From: Gallionella capsiferriformans ES-2 | Lineage (GTDB): Bacteria; Pseudomonadota; Gammaproteobacteria; Burkholderiales; Gallionellaceae | Assembly: GCF_000145255.1 (NCBI RefSeq) | Contig: NC_014394.1 | Location: forward strand, 2,542,001 to 2,606,000 | DNA: 64,000 nt | Reading direction: 5' to 3' | Part shown: positions 27,646 to 35,948 of the stretch, one piece after another | Layout: each line of letters starts with the position of its first letter | Position numbering within the stretch: the stretch's first letter is position 1 | Notes under the pieces: generated by a model | The model's input: only the letters and a program-made list of their open reading frames with translations | What the model was told of the DNA's origin: nothing | Database searches by the model: none | Made by a program: the position numbers and the translations under genes

Positions 27646-29654
27646 CACACGAACACCAGCAGCACGATCAGCGTCACGAAGGTATACGCCAGATACAGAT
27701 GGATACGCCCGTGCTGCAACAGGGAGACCCAGCCGGAGAGTTTTTCAGTCAGCGCTTTTAACGGCAGATACAGCAAATACCAGAGTTTATCTTCACTGAC
27801 CCCGTGATATTTCGGCTCCGTATCGAACGGCGTCGGCACTTCGTTCTCGATTTTGAAGAAGGGTTCGAAGATACGCCTGATCGGCTGCCCGAATCCTTCG
27901 GCGCTATCCTGCATGCGCGCGGTCTGCAGAGGATAACCACAGTCCCAGGCGGGGCCTCGCTTAGACCTGCCGTGATACAGGCGCCGCACCAAGAGGACGG
28001 TGAGCAGCATCACGCCCAGCACCGCCAGCAGGAAATAGAGCGGGCCGTAACTTGCCCGGTGCGTATCGACGGGGGCCAGGAACATCCAGTTGGCACTGGC
28101 ATTGCCCAGATGCGCACCCAGCAGCAACTGCGACACGGCATCGATCTGCTGGATCACGAAGACGGGCGCCAGGCCCAGCAGCACACAACCCGCGGCCAGC
28201 CAAAGCAGCCCCGCGCGCTCCCAATAGTCCGCATCATGCGCCACTTTATGCGCGTTCTCGCGGCGCTGCCCCAGAAAAATCACGCCGTAGAATTTCACCA
28301 TCACATAGGCTGACAGTGCTGCGGCCAGCACAATGCCCGCGGCCGCGACCGGCACCAGCATATTAACGTAGCTGTTAGGCAGTCCCGGTGAGAGCAAAAA
28401 AGCCTGCAACAGCAGCCACTCGGAGACAAACCCGTTGAGCGGCGGCAGACCCGATATGGCCAGCACGCCGACCAGCATCAGCACTGAAACCCACGGCATG
28501 GGGTGAATCAGACCGCCTAACTGCCCCATATTGCGCTCGCCGGTCGCATGCAAAATTGAACCTGTGCCGATAAACAGCAGACTCTTGAAAAACGCGTGGT
28601 TCATGCTGTGATACAGCGTTGCCGTCAGCGCCAGTGCCGCCAGCGTATGCTTGCCATACACATGAAAAATCAGCGTAAGGCCGATGCCGACCATCAGCAG
28701 CCCGATGTTTTCAATCGACGAATAGGCGAGCAGGCGTTTCATATCACCCTGAACTGCGGCGAACATCACGCCGAACACGGCGGTAATCAACCCCAGACCC
28801 AGCGCCAAGACGCCCCACCACCACAGTTGCGTGCCCAAAAGATCGAAGGTGACGCGCAAGAGTCCGTAGATTGCCATCTTGAGCATCACGCCGCTCATCA
28901 GTGCCGATACCGGAGACGGCGCGGCAGGATGCGCTTCCGGTAACCAGACATGCATGGGCAGCACGCCCGCCTTGGCGCCGAAACCCGCCAGCGCCAGCAA
29001 AAAGGCGACTGACGACCAGAAACCCGACAAGGTGACCTCGCGCATTGCGCCAAAAGTATACGCACCGATGCCGTGTCCCGCCTGCATCACGCCAAAGCTC
29101 AGCAGAATCGCCACCGCCCCGACATGTGCGATCAGCAGATATAAAAAACCGGCACGCCGGATATCTGGAATCGCATGATCGGTCGTGACCAGAAAATAGG
29201 AAGACAGCGCCATGGTCTCCCACGCCACCATGAAAAGATAGGCATCATCGGCCAGCAGCACAAGCGCCATGCTGGCCAGAAACAGGTGATATTCCAGACA
29301 CAACAACCCCAGCACACGGCCGCGTGTTCTCTTGAAATATCCGGCTGAATACAACGAAATACCGAAGGAGGCGCCGCCCAGCAATATCAGGAAAAACGAG
29401 GAGAGTGCGTCAAGGCGCAAGTGGATCGGCAGATCAGGCAGTCCCAGCGGCAACACCGCGATATTGGCGACGCCGCCCAGCGCCGACAAACCGGTTGCAG
29501 CCAGCAGCAATGAAATACACGCGCTTAGCGGGAAAATCACGCGACAAATGACCTGCGGCGCACGTTGCAATGCCAGTCCAAGCAGGCCTTGGGCTATCCA
29601 CAGCAAGATCACTGTGCACACAACATCGATCGGTAAAATACTAAATGCGTCCAT
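27645..29654 (-). CDS. hyfB: Hyf-like antiporter subunit HyfB (NuoL/MrpA-like)
   Basis: 669-aa polytopic subunit, first gene of the operon, matching hydrogenase-4 component B in length (about 672 aa in E. coli). The proton-antiporter core shows WETMALSSYFLVTTDH, FGAKAGVLPMHVWLPEAHPAAPSPVSALMSG (two halves; conserved Lys), LLAYSSIENIGLLMVG and SGLPPLNGFVSEWLL. A C-terminal extension contains GPAWDCGYP, IRRIFEPFF and KYHGVSEDKLWYLLYLPLKAL, typical of HyfB. It overlaps or abuts hyfC. No HyfA or HyfH ferredoxin genes accompany the operon, so the electron donor module is missing or encoded elsewhere. Confidence 0.9.
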   Translation of the reverse strand: MDAFSILPIDVVCTVILLWIAQGLLGLALQRAPQVICRVIFPLSACISLLLAATGLSALGGVANIAVLPLGLPDLPIHLRLDALSSFFLILLGGASFGISLYSAGYFKRTRGRVLGLLCLEYHLFLASMALVLLADDAYLFMVAWETMALSSYFLVTTDHAIPDIRRAGFLYLLIAHVGAVAILLSFGVMQAGHGIGAYTFGAMREVTLSGFWSSVAFLLALAGFGAKAGVLPMHVWLPEAHPAAPSPVSALMSGVMLKMAIYGLLRVTFDLLGTQLWWWGVLALGLGLITAVFGVMFAAVQGDMKRLLAYSSIENIGLLMVGIGLTLIFHVYGKHTLAALALTATLYHSMNHAFFKSLLFIGTGSILHATGERNMGQLGGLIHPMPWVSVLMLVGVLAISGLPPLNGFVSEWLLLQAFLLSPGLPNSYVNMLVPVAAAGIVLAAALSAYVMVKFYGVIFLGQRRENAHKVAHDADYWERAGLLWLAAGCVLLGLAPVFVIQQIDAVSQLLLGAHLGNASANWMFLAPVDTHRASYGPLYFLLAVLGVMLLTVLLVRRLYHGRSKRGPAWDCGYPLQTARMQDSAEGFGQPIRRIFEPFFKIENEVPTPFDTEPKYHGVSEDKLWYLLYLPLKALTEKLSGWVSLLQHGRIHLYLAYTFVTLIVLLVFV

Positions 29655-29844
29655 CCGGAATTTTGGCTTGCCTCATTTTTGCCAACAAGCGCTGATTCTA
29701 CTCCTCATGGCAGCCTATGCTCAATGAATAGCACAACGCCCATCCCATTTTAGCTGAACGTCTGGAATAGACCTGCCACAATCTGCGCCACCAGAGCGCT
29801 CGCTTATGAATTCCGGAAATCAAGACGCAAGATCACCGCCGCGC

Positions 29845-30984
29845 TTAGCCCATAGCCAGTTTTTTTGTCATTTCGTTGCGCTCCAGTGCATATTCACCCG
29901 TGAGCACAAATCCGAGCATCCTGTTTGCATTATTGAAAAATCCCATCTTCACCCCATTGCCGGAAGCCAAGGTTTGCCATGCACCAACGGCATCACGCGC
30001 CACGGGCGATACCACAATAGGATGCGCGGGGGTTTTAATCACGACCGGCATGGCAGGAAACTCGACTCGTGCATTTTCGTTGCTGAGAATTTTTGCCAGC
30101 GCACGTCCTGCATGCATGATAGGCAGCACAAATGGCAACACCCGGCCTTCTATTTCGGCGCAATCGCCCAGCGCAAATATCGCATCGTCATTGGTACGCA
30201 ACTGATCATCTACCGCAATCCCGCGGTTAACAACGATGCCGGCCTCTTTTGCTAGTTGAATGCGCGGACGCAAGCCGATGGCGGATAACACCAGATCGGC
30301 ATGGATGATCGTCGCATCAGTGAGGGTGAGGCTCTTGCCTGCGCCCATGGAGTCGATGCTTTCCACCGCAGTACCGAAACGCCAGCTTACGCCAAGCCGG
30401 GCCAGCGGTTCGAGGAGTTGTGCTCCTGCCTGCTCCGGCATCAGACTGGCGAGTGGATAGAGACTTGGATCGATCACGGTGACCGCATACCCGGTAGAGG
30501 CGAGATCATTGGCGAATTCACAGCCAATAAGGCCGCCCCCCATGATGGCGATCGATTTTGCCGTGTCCAGTTCATCGCGCAGTCTGGCGTAATCTGACAG
30601 GTCGTTCACTGATAATACGGATTCTGCCGCGTTGCCTTTGAGCGGAATGCGGATCGGGTCCGCACCCAACGCCAGCACCAGTTTGTCGTACTCAACAATG
30701 CCCGAAGTGGTATCCAATTGTTTTTTATCGCGATGAATAGCGCGCACCTCAGTATTCGCAAGCACGTTAATGCCAAGCTGCTGCGCCATGCCAGCCGCAG
30801 GCGTTAGCACCAGACTGGCTGCATCTTTTTTCTGTGCAAACGCATTCGACAACATGGGTTTGGAATAGCTGTCGGCATTATCGCGAGACACCAAAGTGAC
30901 CGGAATTTCTCGATTGAGTTTGCGCAGTTCGCGGATCACGGCATAGGCGGCCAGCCCGCTTCCTATCACGACAATGGGCTTCAC
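29845..30984 (-). CDS. FAD-dependent NAD(P)H oxidoreductase, rubredoxin reductase-like
   Basis: 379-aa pyridine nucleotide-disulphide oxidoreductase family protein. The start is GTG at 30984 (MKPIVVIGSGLAAYAVIREL), preceded by AAGGGGGA; the longer frame overlaps dps. The FAD-binding GSGLAAY (N-terminus), LVLALGADPIRIP, the NAD-binding SIAIMGGGLIGCEFANDL (about 145) and the second FAD motif DAIFALGDCAEIEG (about 270) are present, with no redox-active disulphide CxxxxC. Clustering with rubredoxin and rubrerythrin genes on the same strand suggests NADH:rubredoxin reductase feeding a peroxide-reducing chain. Role by context; the fold is certain. Confidence 0.88.
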   Translation of the reverse strand: MKPIVVIGSGLAAYAVIRELRKLNREIPVTLVSRDNADSYSKPMLSNAFAQKKDAASLVLTPAAGMAQQLGINVLANTEVRAIHRDKKQLDTTSGIVEYDKLVLALGADPIRIPLKGNAAESVLSVNDLSDYARLRDELDTAKSIAIMGGGLIGCEFANDLASTGYAVTVIDPSLYPLASLMPEQAGAQLLEPLARLGVSWRFGTAVESIDSMGAGKSLTLTDATIIHADLVLSAIGLRPRIQLAKEAGIVVNRGIAVDDQLRTNDDAIFALGDCAEIEGRVLPFVLPIMHAGRALAKILSNENARVEFPAMPVVIKTPAHPIVVSPVARDAVGAWQTLASGNGVKMGFFNNANRMLGFVLTGEYALERNEMTKKLAMG

Positions 30985-30995
30985 AATAATCCCCC

Positions 30996-31493
30996 TTATT
31001 CTTCTAGCAGACTGCGCAGCATCCACGCATTTTGTTCATGGATCATCATGCGTTGAGTCAGCAAGTCGGCAGTAGCCTGATCGCCTGCTTTTTCGGCAAG
31101 AGGAAACACCGCTCGTGCTGTGCGCACCACCGCTTCCTGACCTTCGACTAACTGACAGATCATTTCTCTTGCATTCGGCACACCCTCGCTTTCCTTAATC
31201 GTTGTTAGCCCGGCAAATTCTTTATAGCTACCGGGAGCGGGGTAGCCTAAGACGCGGATACGTTCTGCGAGCGAGTCAACCGCCAGCCAACTTTCGTTAT
31301 ATTGCGCCATAAACATCTGATGCAAAGTTTGAAACATCGGCCCTGTCACATTCCAATGAAAATTATGCGTCTTAAGATACAGGGTATAGGTGTCAGCCAG
31401 CATTCGAGACAGCCCGCCGGCAATTTTTTGCCGGTCTTTTTCAGACAGGCCTATATTGATTGGCAACGGCTTGTTGTTATTAACTTTGCTCAT
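30996..31493 (-). CDS. dps: Dps-family DNA-binding ferritin
   Basis: 165-aa mini-ferritin that oxidises Fe(II) with peroxide and stores it, protecting DNA. The ferroxidase signature is complete: HNFHWNVTGPMFQTLHQMF with the His residues, then NESWLAVDSLAERIRVLG with Asp and Glu. A short polar N-terminus with two Lys residues (MSKVNNNKPLP) could contact DNA. The ribosome-binding site is AGGAGAACATCATG. It lies between the rubredoxin and reductase genes, in the operon divergent from oxyR, a classical OxyR target. Confidence 0.94.
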   Translation of the reverse strand: MSKVNNNKPLPINIGLSEKDRQKIAGGLSRMLADTYTLYLKTHNFHWNVTGPMFQTLHQMFMAQYNESWLAVDSLAERIRVLGYPAPGSYKEFAGLTTIKESEGVPNAREMICQLVEGQEAVVRTARAVFPLAEKAGDQATADLLTQRMMIHEQNAWMLRSLLEE

Positions 31494-31567
31494 GATGTTC
31501 TCCTTTTTAGTAAGAGGCGGACTGATCCATAACCTTCGGCCAGCGAAAAATAATGGATAGTGACCTT

Positions 31568-31732
31568 CTAAACCTCGATCATTTCAAAATCAGCTTTCGC
31601 GACCCCGCAATCGGGACACGCCCAGTCTTCAGGAATGTCTTGCCACGCAGTACCCGGCGGGATGCCCTCATTGGGCAAACCCTCCACTTCGTTATAAACA
31701 AAACCGCAAACGACACATTGCCAAACTTTCAT
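31568..31732 (-). CDS. Rubredoxin
   Basis: 54-aa protein read from ATG 31732 to TAG at 31568. It is a canonical rubredoxin: [18 protein letters not shown] supplies the first Cxx[19 protein letters not shown] supplies the second, and both flank a single Fe. The aromatic core residues (Trp, Tyr, Phe) are in place. The ribosome-binding site is AGGAGAACACCATG. Its position between dps and a rubredoxin-less rubrerythrin suggests it is the electron carrier from the reductase (29845-30984) to rubrerythrin. Confidence 0.95.
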   Translation of the reverse strand: MKVWQCVVCGFVYNEVEGLPNEGIPPGTAWQDIPEDWACPDCGVAKADFEMIEV

Positions 31733-31752
31733 GGTGTTCTCCTTTATATACG

Positions 31753-32223
31753 TTAAGCAATTTTTGCCAAAACGGCGCTGTACTGATTGGCGTGGCGCTC
31801 TTCTACTTTGGCCAACGCCGCGAATCGCTTGGCTGCTTTCTCCAATGTCGCTTTAAAAATTTCAGCGTGCTCTTTCGATTCATCGATCTGTTGCTTAATT
31901 TCGCCTATGGCAGCGGCATGACCTTCTTGCTGTGCGGTTTTGAGGAAGCCGGGGTACATTTCACTGTATTCGTAAGTCTCGCCTTCGATGGCCATTTGTA
32001 AGCAGCGCGCCGTGCTCATTTCGGCTTTGGGATAAAGCAAATCAAGATGCCCCATTGCGTGCTGCACTTCCTGCGCGGCGGTTTCTTCAAAAACACGTGC
32101 AACCTCTTCATGTCCTTCCGCGCGTGCAATTTTGGCGAAGTAGCGATACTTGGCATGTGCCATAGATTCACCGGCAAAGGCGGCCTCAAGATTAGCCCTC
32201 GTTTTAATTTCAGGTCGTTGCAT
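31753..32223 (-). CDS. Rubrerythrin without C-terminal rubredoxin domain
   Basis: 156-aa diiron peroxidase. The start at 32223 ([20 protein letters not shown]) is chosen for AGGAGAACAACATG just upstream; the open frame's earlier portion is in the intergenic region. The two ferritin-like halves supply diiron ligands: [35 protein letters not shown], then [14 protein letters not shown] [14 protein letters not shown] and ESKEHAEIF. Standard rubrerythrin (about 190 aa) ends in a rubredoxin domain; here the protein stops after [13 protein letters not shown], so it is of the short, sulerythrin-like type. A separate rubredoxin gene follows at once. Confidence 0.92.
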   Translation of the reverse strand: MQRPEIKTRANLEAAFAGESMAHAKYRYFAKIARAEGHEEVARVFEETAAQEVQHAMGHLDLLYPKAEMSTARCLQMAIEGETYEYSEMYPGFLKTAQQEGHAAAIGEIKQQIDESKEHAEIFKATLEKAAKRFAALAKVEERHANQYSAVLAKIA

Positions 32224-32349
32224 GTTGTTCTCCTGTTGAATTGAAAAGGTGTTGCTGCCCACGTCTGCAATGTATGCCTTGCACAGCCATAAATCCAATT
32301 GATTGTTTTAGCAAAGCTGATTTACTATTCAAATCACACTGGAGGAATC

Positions 32350-33267
32350 ATGACACTGAATGAACTGCGTTTTATTGTCGCTGTCGCGCAAGAGCGGAAT
32401 TTTCGCCGCGCTGCAGAAAAATCTTTTATCAGCCAGCCCGCGCTGTCACTGGCGATACAAAAGCTCGAAGAAGAGTTGGGGCTAAAGATTTTTGAGCGCG
32501 GCAAGAGCGAAATCACGATGACGGCGATCGGCAATACCATTATTGAACAGGCGCAGCGCGTATTGGAAGAAGCGGAGCGTCTTCGCGAAATGGCCAAACA
32601 AGGCAGCAATCAGCTCGCTGTGCCGTTGCGTATCGGCATTATTCACAGCGTTGCCCCCTATTTGTTGCCCGATTTAATTCCCGCTCTGCAAGCAATCGCC
32701 CCTGAACTCTCGCTGGAAATTGAAGAAAATATTACGGCCAATTTGGAGGTTCTGCTGCGTAACGGCATGCTGGACGTCATAGTGATTGCCCTACCCTTTG
32801 GTGATTCTGGCATTCTCACCCATGCACTGTATGACGAAGCGTTCGAGGTCGTCGTACATAGCAAACACGCCTGGGCCGCTCGACACAGCATTCACGCTCA
32901 AGAGTTGGCCGGAGAAAACGTGCTGCTGCTCGATTCCGGCCACTGCTTCAGCAATCAGGTAGCAGAAGTGTGCCCTGAGCTCAACCGCAAAGGAGTGAAT
33001 ACTAAAAAGGGCACTTCACTGGAAACCATACGCAATATGGTTGCGTCCGGTTTGGGCATTACCGTGTTACCGGCATCGGCGAACGGCCCGCGCTATCACA
33101 GCCCTTTGCTCAAAGTGATTCCTTTTGCTGCACCGATACCCTCGCGGCGCATCGCTTTAGCATGGCGTAAAAGCTTTCCCCGCACTCAGGCAATTGATGT
33201 GTTAATAAACGCGTTTTCGCAGACTGCTATTATTGGCATCCAAGCATTAGTCAAACCGCTTACTTGA
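32350..33267 (+). CDS. oxyR: Hydrogen peroxide-inducible transcriptional activator OxyR
   Basis: 305-aa LysR-family regulator. The start at 32350 is preceded by GGAGG. The N-terminal helix-turn-helix (MTLNELRFIVAVAQERNFRRAA, FISQPALSLAIQKLEEELG) is followed by a substrate-binding domain in which LLLDSGHCFSNQVAEVCPEL carries two cysteines spaced exactly as the redox pair Cys199/Cys208 of E. coli OxyR (C-x8-C). Peroxide oxidation to a disulphide should activate it. It is divergent from the rubrerythrin-rubredoxin-dps-reductase cluster across a 126-bp intergenic region, the probable operator. Confidence 0.93.
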   Translation: MTLNELRFIVAVAQERNFRRAAEKSFISQPALSLAIQKLEEELGLKIFERGKSEITMTAIGNTIIEQAQRVLEEAERLREMAKQGSNQLAVPLRIGIIHSVAPYLLPDLIPALQAIAPELSLEIEENITANLEVLLRNGMLDVIVIALPFGDSGILTHALYDEAFEVVVHSKHAWAARHSIHAQELAGENVLLLDSGHCFSNQVAEVCPELNRKGVNTKKGTSLETIRNMVASGLGITVLPASANGPRYHSPLLKVIPFAAPIPSRRIALAWRKSFPRTQAIDVLINAFSQTAIIGIQALVKPLT

Positions 33268-33275
33268 CGGCCGGC

Positions 33276-34556
33276 TCATATCTTTTTTCCGCTCAGACGC
33301 GCGACAATCAACGTGATGAGCACAGCCACACCAAGCAGGCTGAGAGTCATCGCCATATTGTTTAAACGTTCCGGGGCGAGCAGCAGCAATGCCCCCAACT
33401 CCAGCATCATGGTGCCGGACAACAGCTTCAACAGCCTTCCTTCCCGTTCCGTCAGCTTGCGTGCGCCCATGCCATATGTGAAAACCAGCACGATCAGCGC
33501 CAGCGGAATCACGTAGATGAAATTGTACAGAGCCAGATACAGATAGCGTCCGGCGGGCGACAATTCGTTCAGCGTCAGCAAACGGGTATAGACCATGGGG
33601 AAACCGGCCGTGCACAGCAGTTCGTAGAAATTGGCGGCAATTGCCAAAAATACCGTTGCGGCGAGCATCGCCGGAAAATTGCCGGCGCCGATAATGGCAC
33701 GAGCGCGGCGATAGATGTCAGGCTTGCGCGATTCCGGGATAGACAAGGTAATTCCTTTTTCGAAGACGAAGAAGTCCTTAATATTGACGATACCGACAAA
33801 CACCGCCAGTACGCCGGCGGCCAGCGTCACCCAGACGAGATTTCCGAGCAACTGGAATAGGTTCAACCAGGCTGCCATGAAGGCGAAATACATCAGCCCG
33901 GAGCACAACACGAAGATTCCACCGATGGCGAGCATGCGTTTACGGCTCTTCTGGTGCACCAGCAGTGACAGCAGGAACAACAACACGAAGAAGGCGCAGG
34001 GGTTGAAGGCATCCAGTCCGGCAATGGCGATGGTCAGCAACGGCAGGGAAAAATGCCGCTGATCGATCTCGCCCAGCACGGGAAGGGAGACGCCAGTAGC
34101 GGGTGCGACGTTGCCCGCAGGTACACCATCGTGGCAGGCATCGAGACGGCGCAAGATGTCGCCCCCCGTGGTTTGCGCATCGTCCCAGCCAACATGCATC
34201 TCGCCGCAGAACAGCAGGGCCGGAACCGAAACCGCTTGCTGCCCCATTTGCGCTGCCATCGTTTCGTATTGCCGTGCATGCTCAGGGTGGCGCGTCACTT
34301 CCAGAGTATGCAGCGATATCCAAGGGCGTCCAGCCGGAATTGCCTCGACGAAAGGCCGCGCTTCCAGACAGTGAGGGCATGTGAGCGACCAGAAAAAATA
34401 AAGCTGTACTTGAGGCTGATTACCCGTCTTTTCCTTAATCCAGACCTCATCCGCTTGCGCCATGACTGGCATCGCCCAGAGCAAGGCAAGCATTACCAGT
34501 AGATTCCGCCAGTACAAGGCCACTTTAGAATCAATGTGAATAAGCAGTTTTTTCAT
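33276..34556 (-). CDS. Periplasmic thioredoxin domain fused to CcdA/DsbD-like membrane domain
   Basis: 426-aa membrane protein. A signal/anchor (about 17-35) leads to a thioredoxin-like domain (45-150) with the active site TCPHCLEA and a cis-Pro segment SVPALLFCGE. Six or more membrane helices follow (165-426), with FNPCAFFVLLFLLSLLV (Cys about 187) and ELLCTAGFPMVYTRLL (Cys about 310), matching the paired membrane cysteines of CcdA/DsbD. It probably moves reductant from the cytoplasm across the membrane to periplasmic thiols. Compared with DsbD the order is inverted, with the thioredoxin domain first. Convergent with oxyR (8-bp gap) and upstream of no other gene in its unit. Confidence 0.85.
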   Translation of the reverse strand: MKKLLIHIDSKVALYWRNLLVMLALLWAMPVMAQADEVWIKEKTGNQPQVQLYFFWSLTCPHCLEARPFVEAIPAGRPWISLHTLEVTRHPEHARQYETMAAQMGQQAVSVPALLFCGEMHVGWDDAQTTGGDILRRLDACHDGVPAGNVAPATGVSLPVLGEIDQRHFSLPLLTIAIAGLDAFNPCAFFVLLFLLSLLVHQKSRKRMLAIGGIFVLCSGLMYFAFMAAWLNLFQLLGNLVWVTLAAGVLAVFVGIVNIKDFFVFEKGITLSIPESRKPDIYRRARAIIGAGNFPAMLAATVFLAIAANFYELLCTAGFPMVYTRLLTLNELSPAGRYLYLALYNFIYVIPLALIVLVFTYGMGARKLTEREGRLLKLLSGTMMLELGALLLLAPERLNNMAMTLSLLGVAVLITLIVARLSGKKI

Positions 34557-34663
34557 TTTTAACCAACACGCATGCGTATCTCAATATAGGCCCTGAGCTT
34601 ATGATTCATGCTGAAAAGCCATCTCGCGAAGCGGATGGTTTCGATCGACTCGACGATTGTTTC

Positions 34664-34798
34664 CTAACGCAGTGAGTGCAGGCCTGCTCGATCATGCCCG
34701 CGGATCTGGGCACACTCCTGCGCCTCATACCACATCGCATTGAGCACAGCGAACATGACAGCGGCAGACACGCCTAGAACCCAAGCGAAGTACCACAT
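34664..34798 (-). CDS. cydX: Cytochrome bd small subunit CydX
   Basis: 44-aa single-helix protein read from ATG 34798 to TAG 34664. It begins MWYFAWVLGVSAAVMFAVLN followed by AMWYEAQE, the characteristic CydX/YbgT pattern (MWYFAWILG...MWYE). It lies 12 bp after cydB on the same strand and completes the cydABX set. CydX stabilises the haem d site in bd oxidases. Confidence 0.92.
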   Translation of the reverse strand: MWYFAWVLGVSAAVMFAVLNAMWYEAQECAQIRGHDRAGLHSLR

Positions 34799-34810
34799 GA
34801 TATTTCCTTT

Positions 34811-35947
34811 CTAATAGACAGAGTGATCGTTGGCTTCGATGTGCGCGACGGTGATCTTGCCGCGCATGATCCGGTAAGCCCAGCCAGTGTAGACAATAAC
34901 GATGGGGGTCATGATCAGCGCCACCCAGAACATCAGGCTCAGGGTACGCTGGCTGGAGACACAATCCCAGACGGTCAGACCATGGGATGGCATGGAGCTC
35001 GAAGGCAGTACAAAGGGAAACATGGCGACCCCGGCGGTGAAAATCACCGCCAGCATCGCCACCGAACTGGAGATGAACGCCATCACGCCCTTCAACTTCG
35101 ATGCGAATCCCATGCCGCCCAGCGCCGCCGTAAAACCCAGCGCCGGAAAGACCCACAACCAGGGCAGCTTATTGAAATTGGCAAGCCATGCACCCGCCTG
35201 CATTTCCACCACCTTACCCGTCGGACTCTGCACCGCCCCCGTTTCTGGGCCGGAAATCAGGGTGTAGCCCTGCATACCCATGATCAACAGCCCGCACAGC
35301 GCAAATACCACTACCATCAGTGCGCCGAATAGCAGCGAGGCACGACGGGCACGCTGCTGGATCTCACCTTCGGTACGCACAATCAGGTAATTGGCACCGT
35401 GAAAAGCAAACATGCTCAGGCTGAGTACACCCGACCATAACGCGAAGGGATTGAGCAAGGCCCAAAAGGTGCCGGTGTAAATGGAGCGCATGTTGTCCTC
35501 GTAGTAAAAGGGGACGCCCTGCAAAACGTTTCCGAAAGCAACGCCAAACAGCAAGGCCGGCACCGCAGAGCCGACGAAAATTCCCCAATCCCAGCCAGCG
35601 CGCCAGCGCGGATCGGCCACTTTACTGCGGTAATCAAAGCCCACCGGACGGAAAAACATCGCCCACAATACCGCCATCAGCGCGAAATACAGCCCCGAAA
35701 AGGCGGTCGCATAGACCAGCGGCCAAGCGGCGAAAATCGCGCCGCCCGCCGTGACAAACCAAACCTGATTGCCGTCCCAGTGCGGCGCCACGCTATTGAT
35801 CAATACGCGGCGCTCGCTGTCGGTTCTGGCGACAAAAGGCAGTAGCGTGCCCATTCCCATGTCATGCCCGTCCATCACTGCGAAGCCCACCAGCAAAACA
35901 CCTACCAGCAACCACCAGATCAATTTAAGCGTTTCATAATCAAGCAT
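34811..35947 (-). CDS. cydB: Cytochrome bd ubiquinol oxidase subunit II
   Basis: 378-aa integral membrane subunit. ATG at 35947 (MLDYETLKLIWWLLVGVLLVGFAVMDGHDMG, conserved start in pieces) is 1 bp after the cydA stop; an open frame upstream overlaps cydA and is not used. Family blocks are GHDMGMGTLLPFVARTDSERR, INSVAPHWDGNQVWFV, GGAIFAAWPLVYATAFSGLY and GWAYRIMRGK near the C-terminus. With CydA it forms the high-affinity quinol oxidase that reduces oxygen to water, suited to microaerobic life. Confidence 0.97.
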   Translation of the reverse strand: MLDYETLKLIWWLLVGVLLVGFAVMDGHDMGMGTLLPFVARTDSERRVLINSVAPHWDGNQVWFVTAGGAIFAAWPLVYATAFSGLYFALMAVLWAMFFRPVGFDYRSKVADPRWRAGWDWGIFVGSAVPALLFGVAFGNVLQGVPFYYEDNMRSIYTGTFWALLNPFALWSGVLSLSMFAFHGANYLIVRTEGEIQQRARRASLLFGALMVVVFALCGLLIMGMQGYTLISGPETGAVQSPTGKVVEMQAGAWLANFNKLPWLWVFPALGFTAALGGMGFASKLKGVMAFISSSVAMLAVIFTAGVAMFPFVLPSSSMPSHGLTVWDCVSSQRTLSLMFWVALIMTPIVIVYTGWAYRIMRGKITVAHIEANDHSVY

Positions 35948-35948
35948 G

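Noticed and set aside
22353..29654. Calling the hyf-like operon a hydrogen-evolving hydrogenase 4
   Set aside because: The large subunit lacks both CxxC pairs for the NiFe centre, and there are no maturation genes or HyfA/HyfH ferredoxins nearby, so hydrogenase activity is not supported.
22959..29727. Numerous long plus-strand frames opposite the hyf operon (for example 23229-24002)
   Set aside because: They mirror GC-rich coding sequence on the other strand and translate to His/Arg/Gln-rich low-complexity protein; shadow frames.
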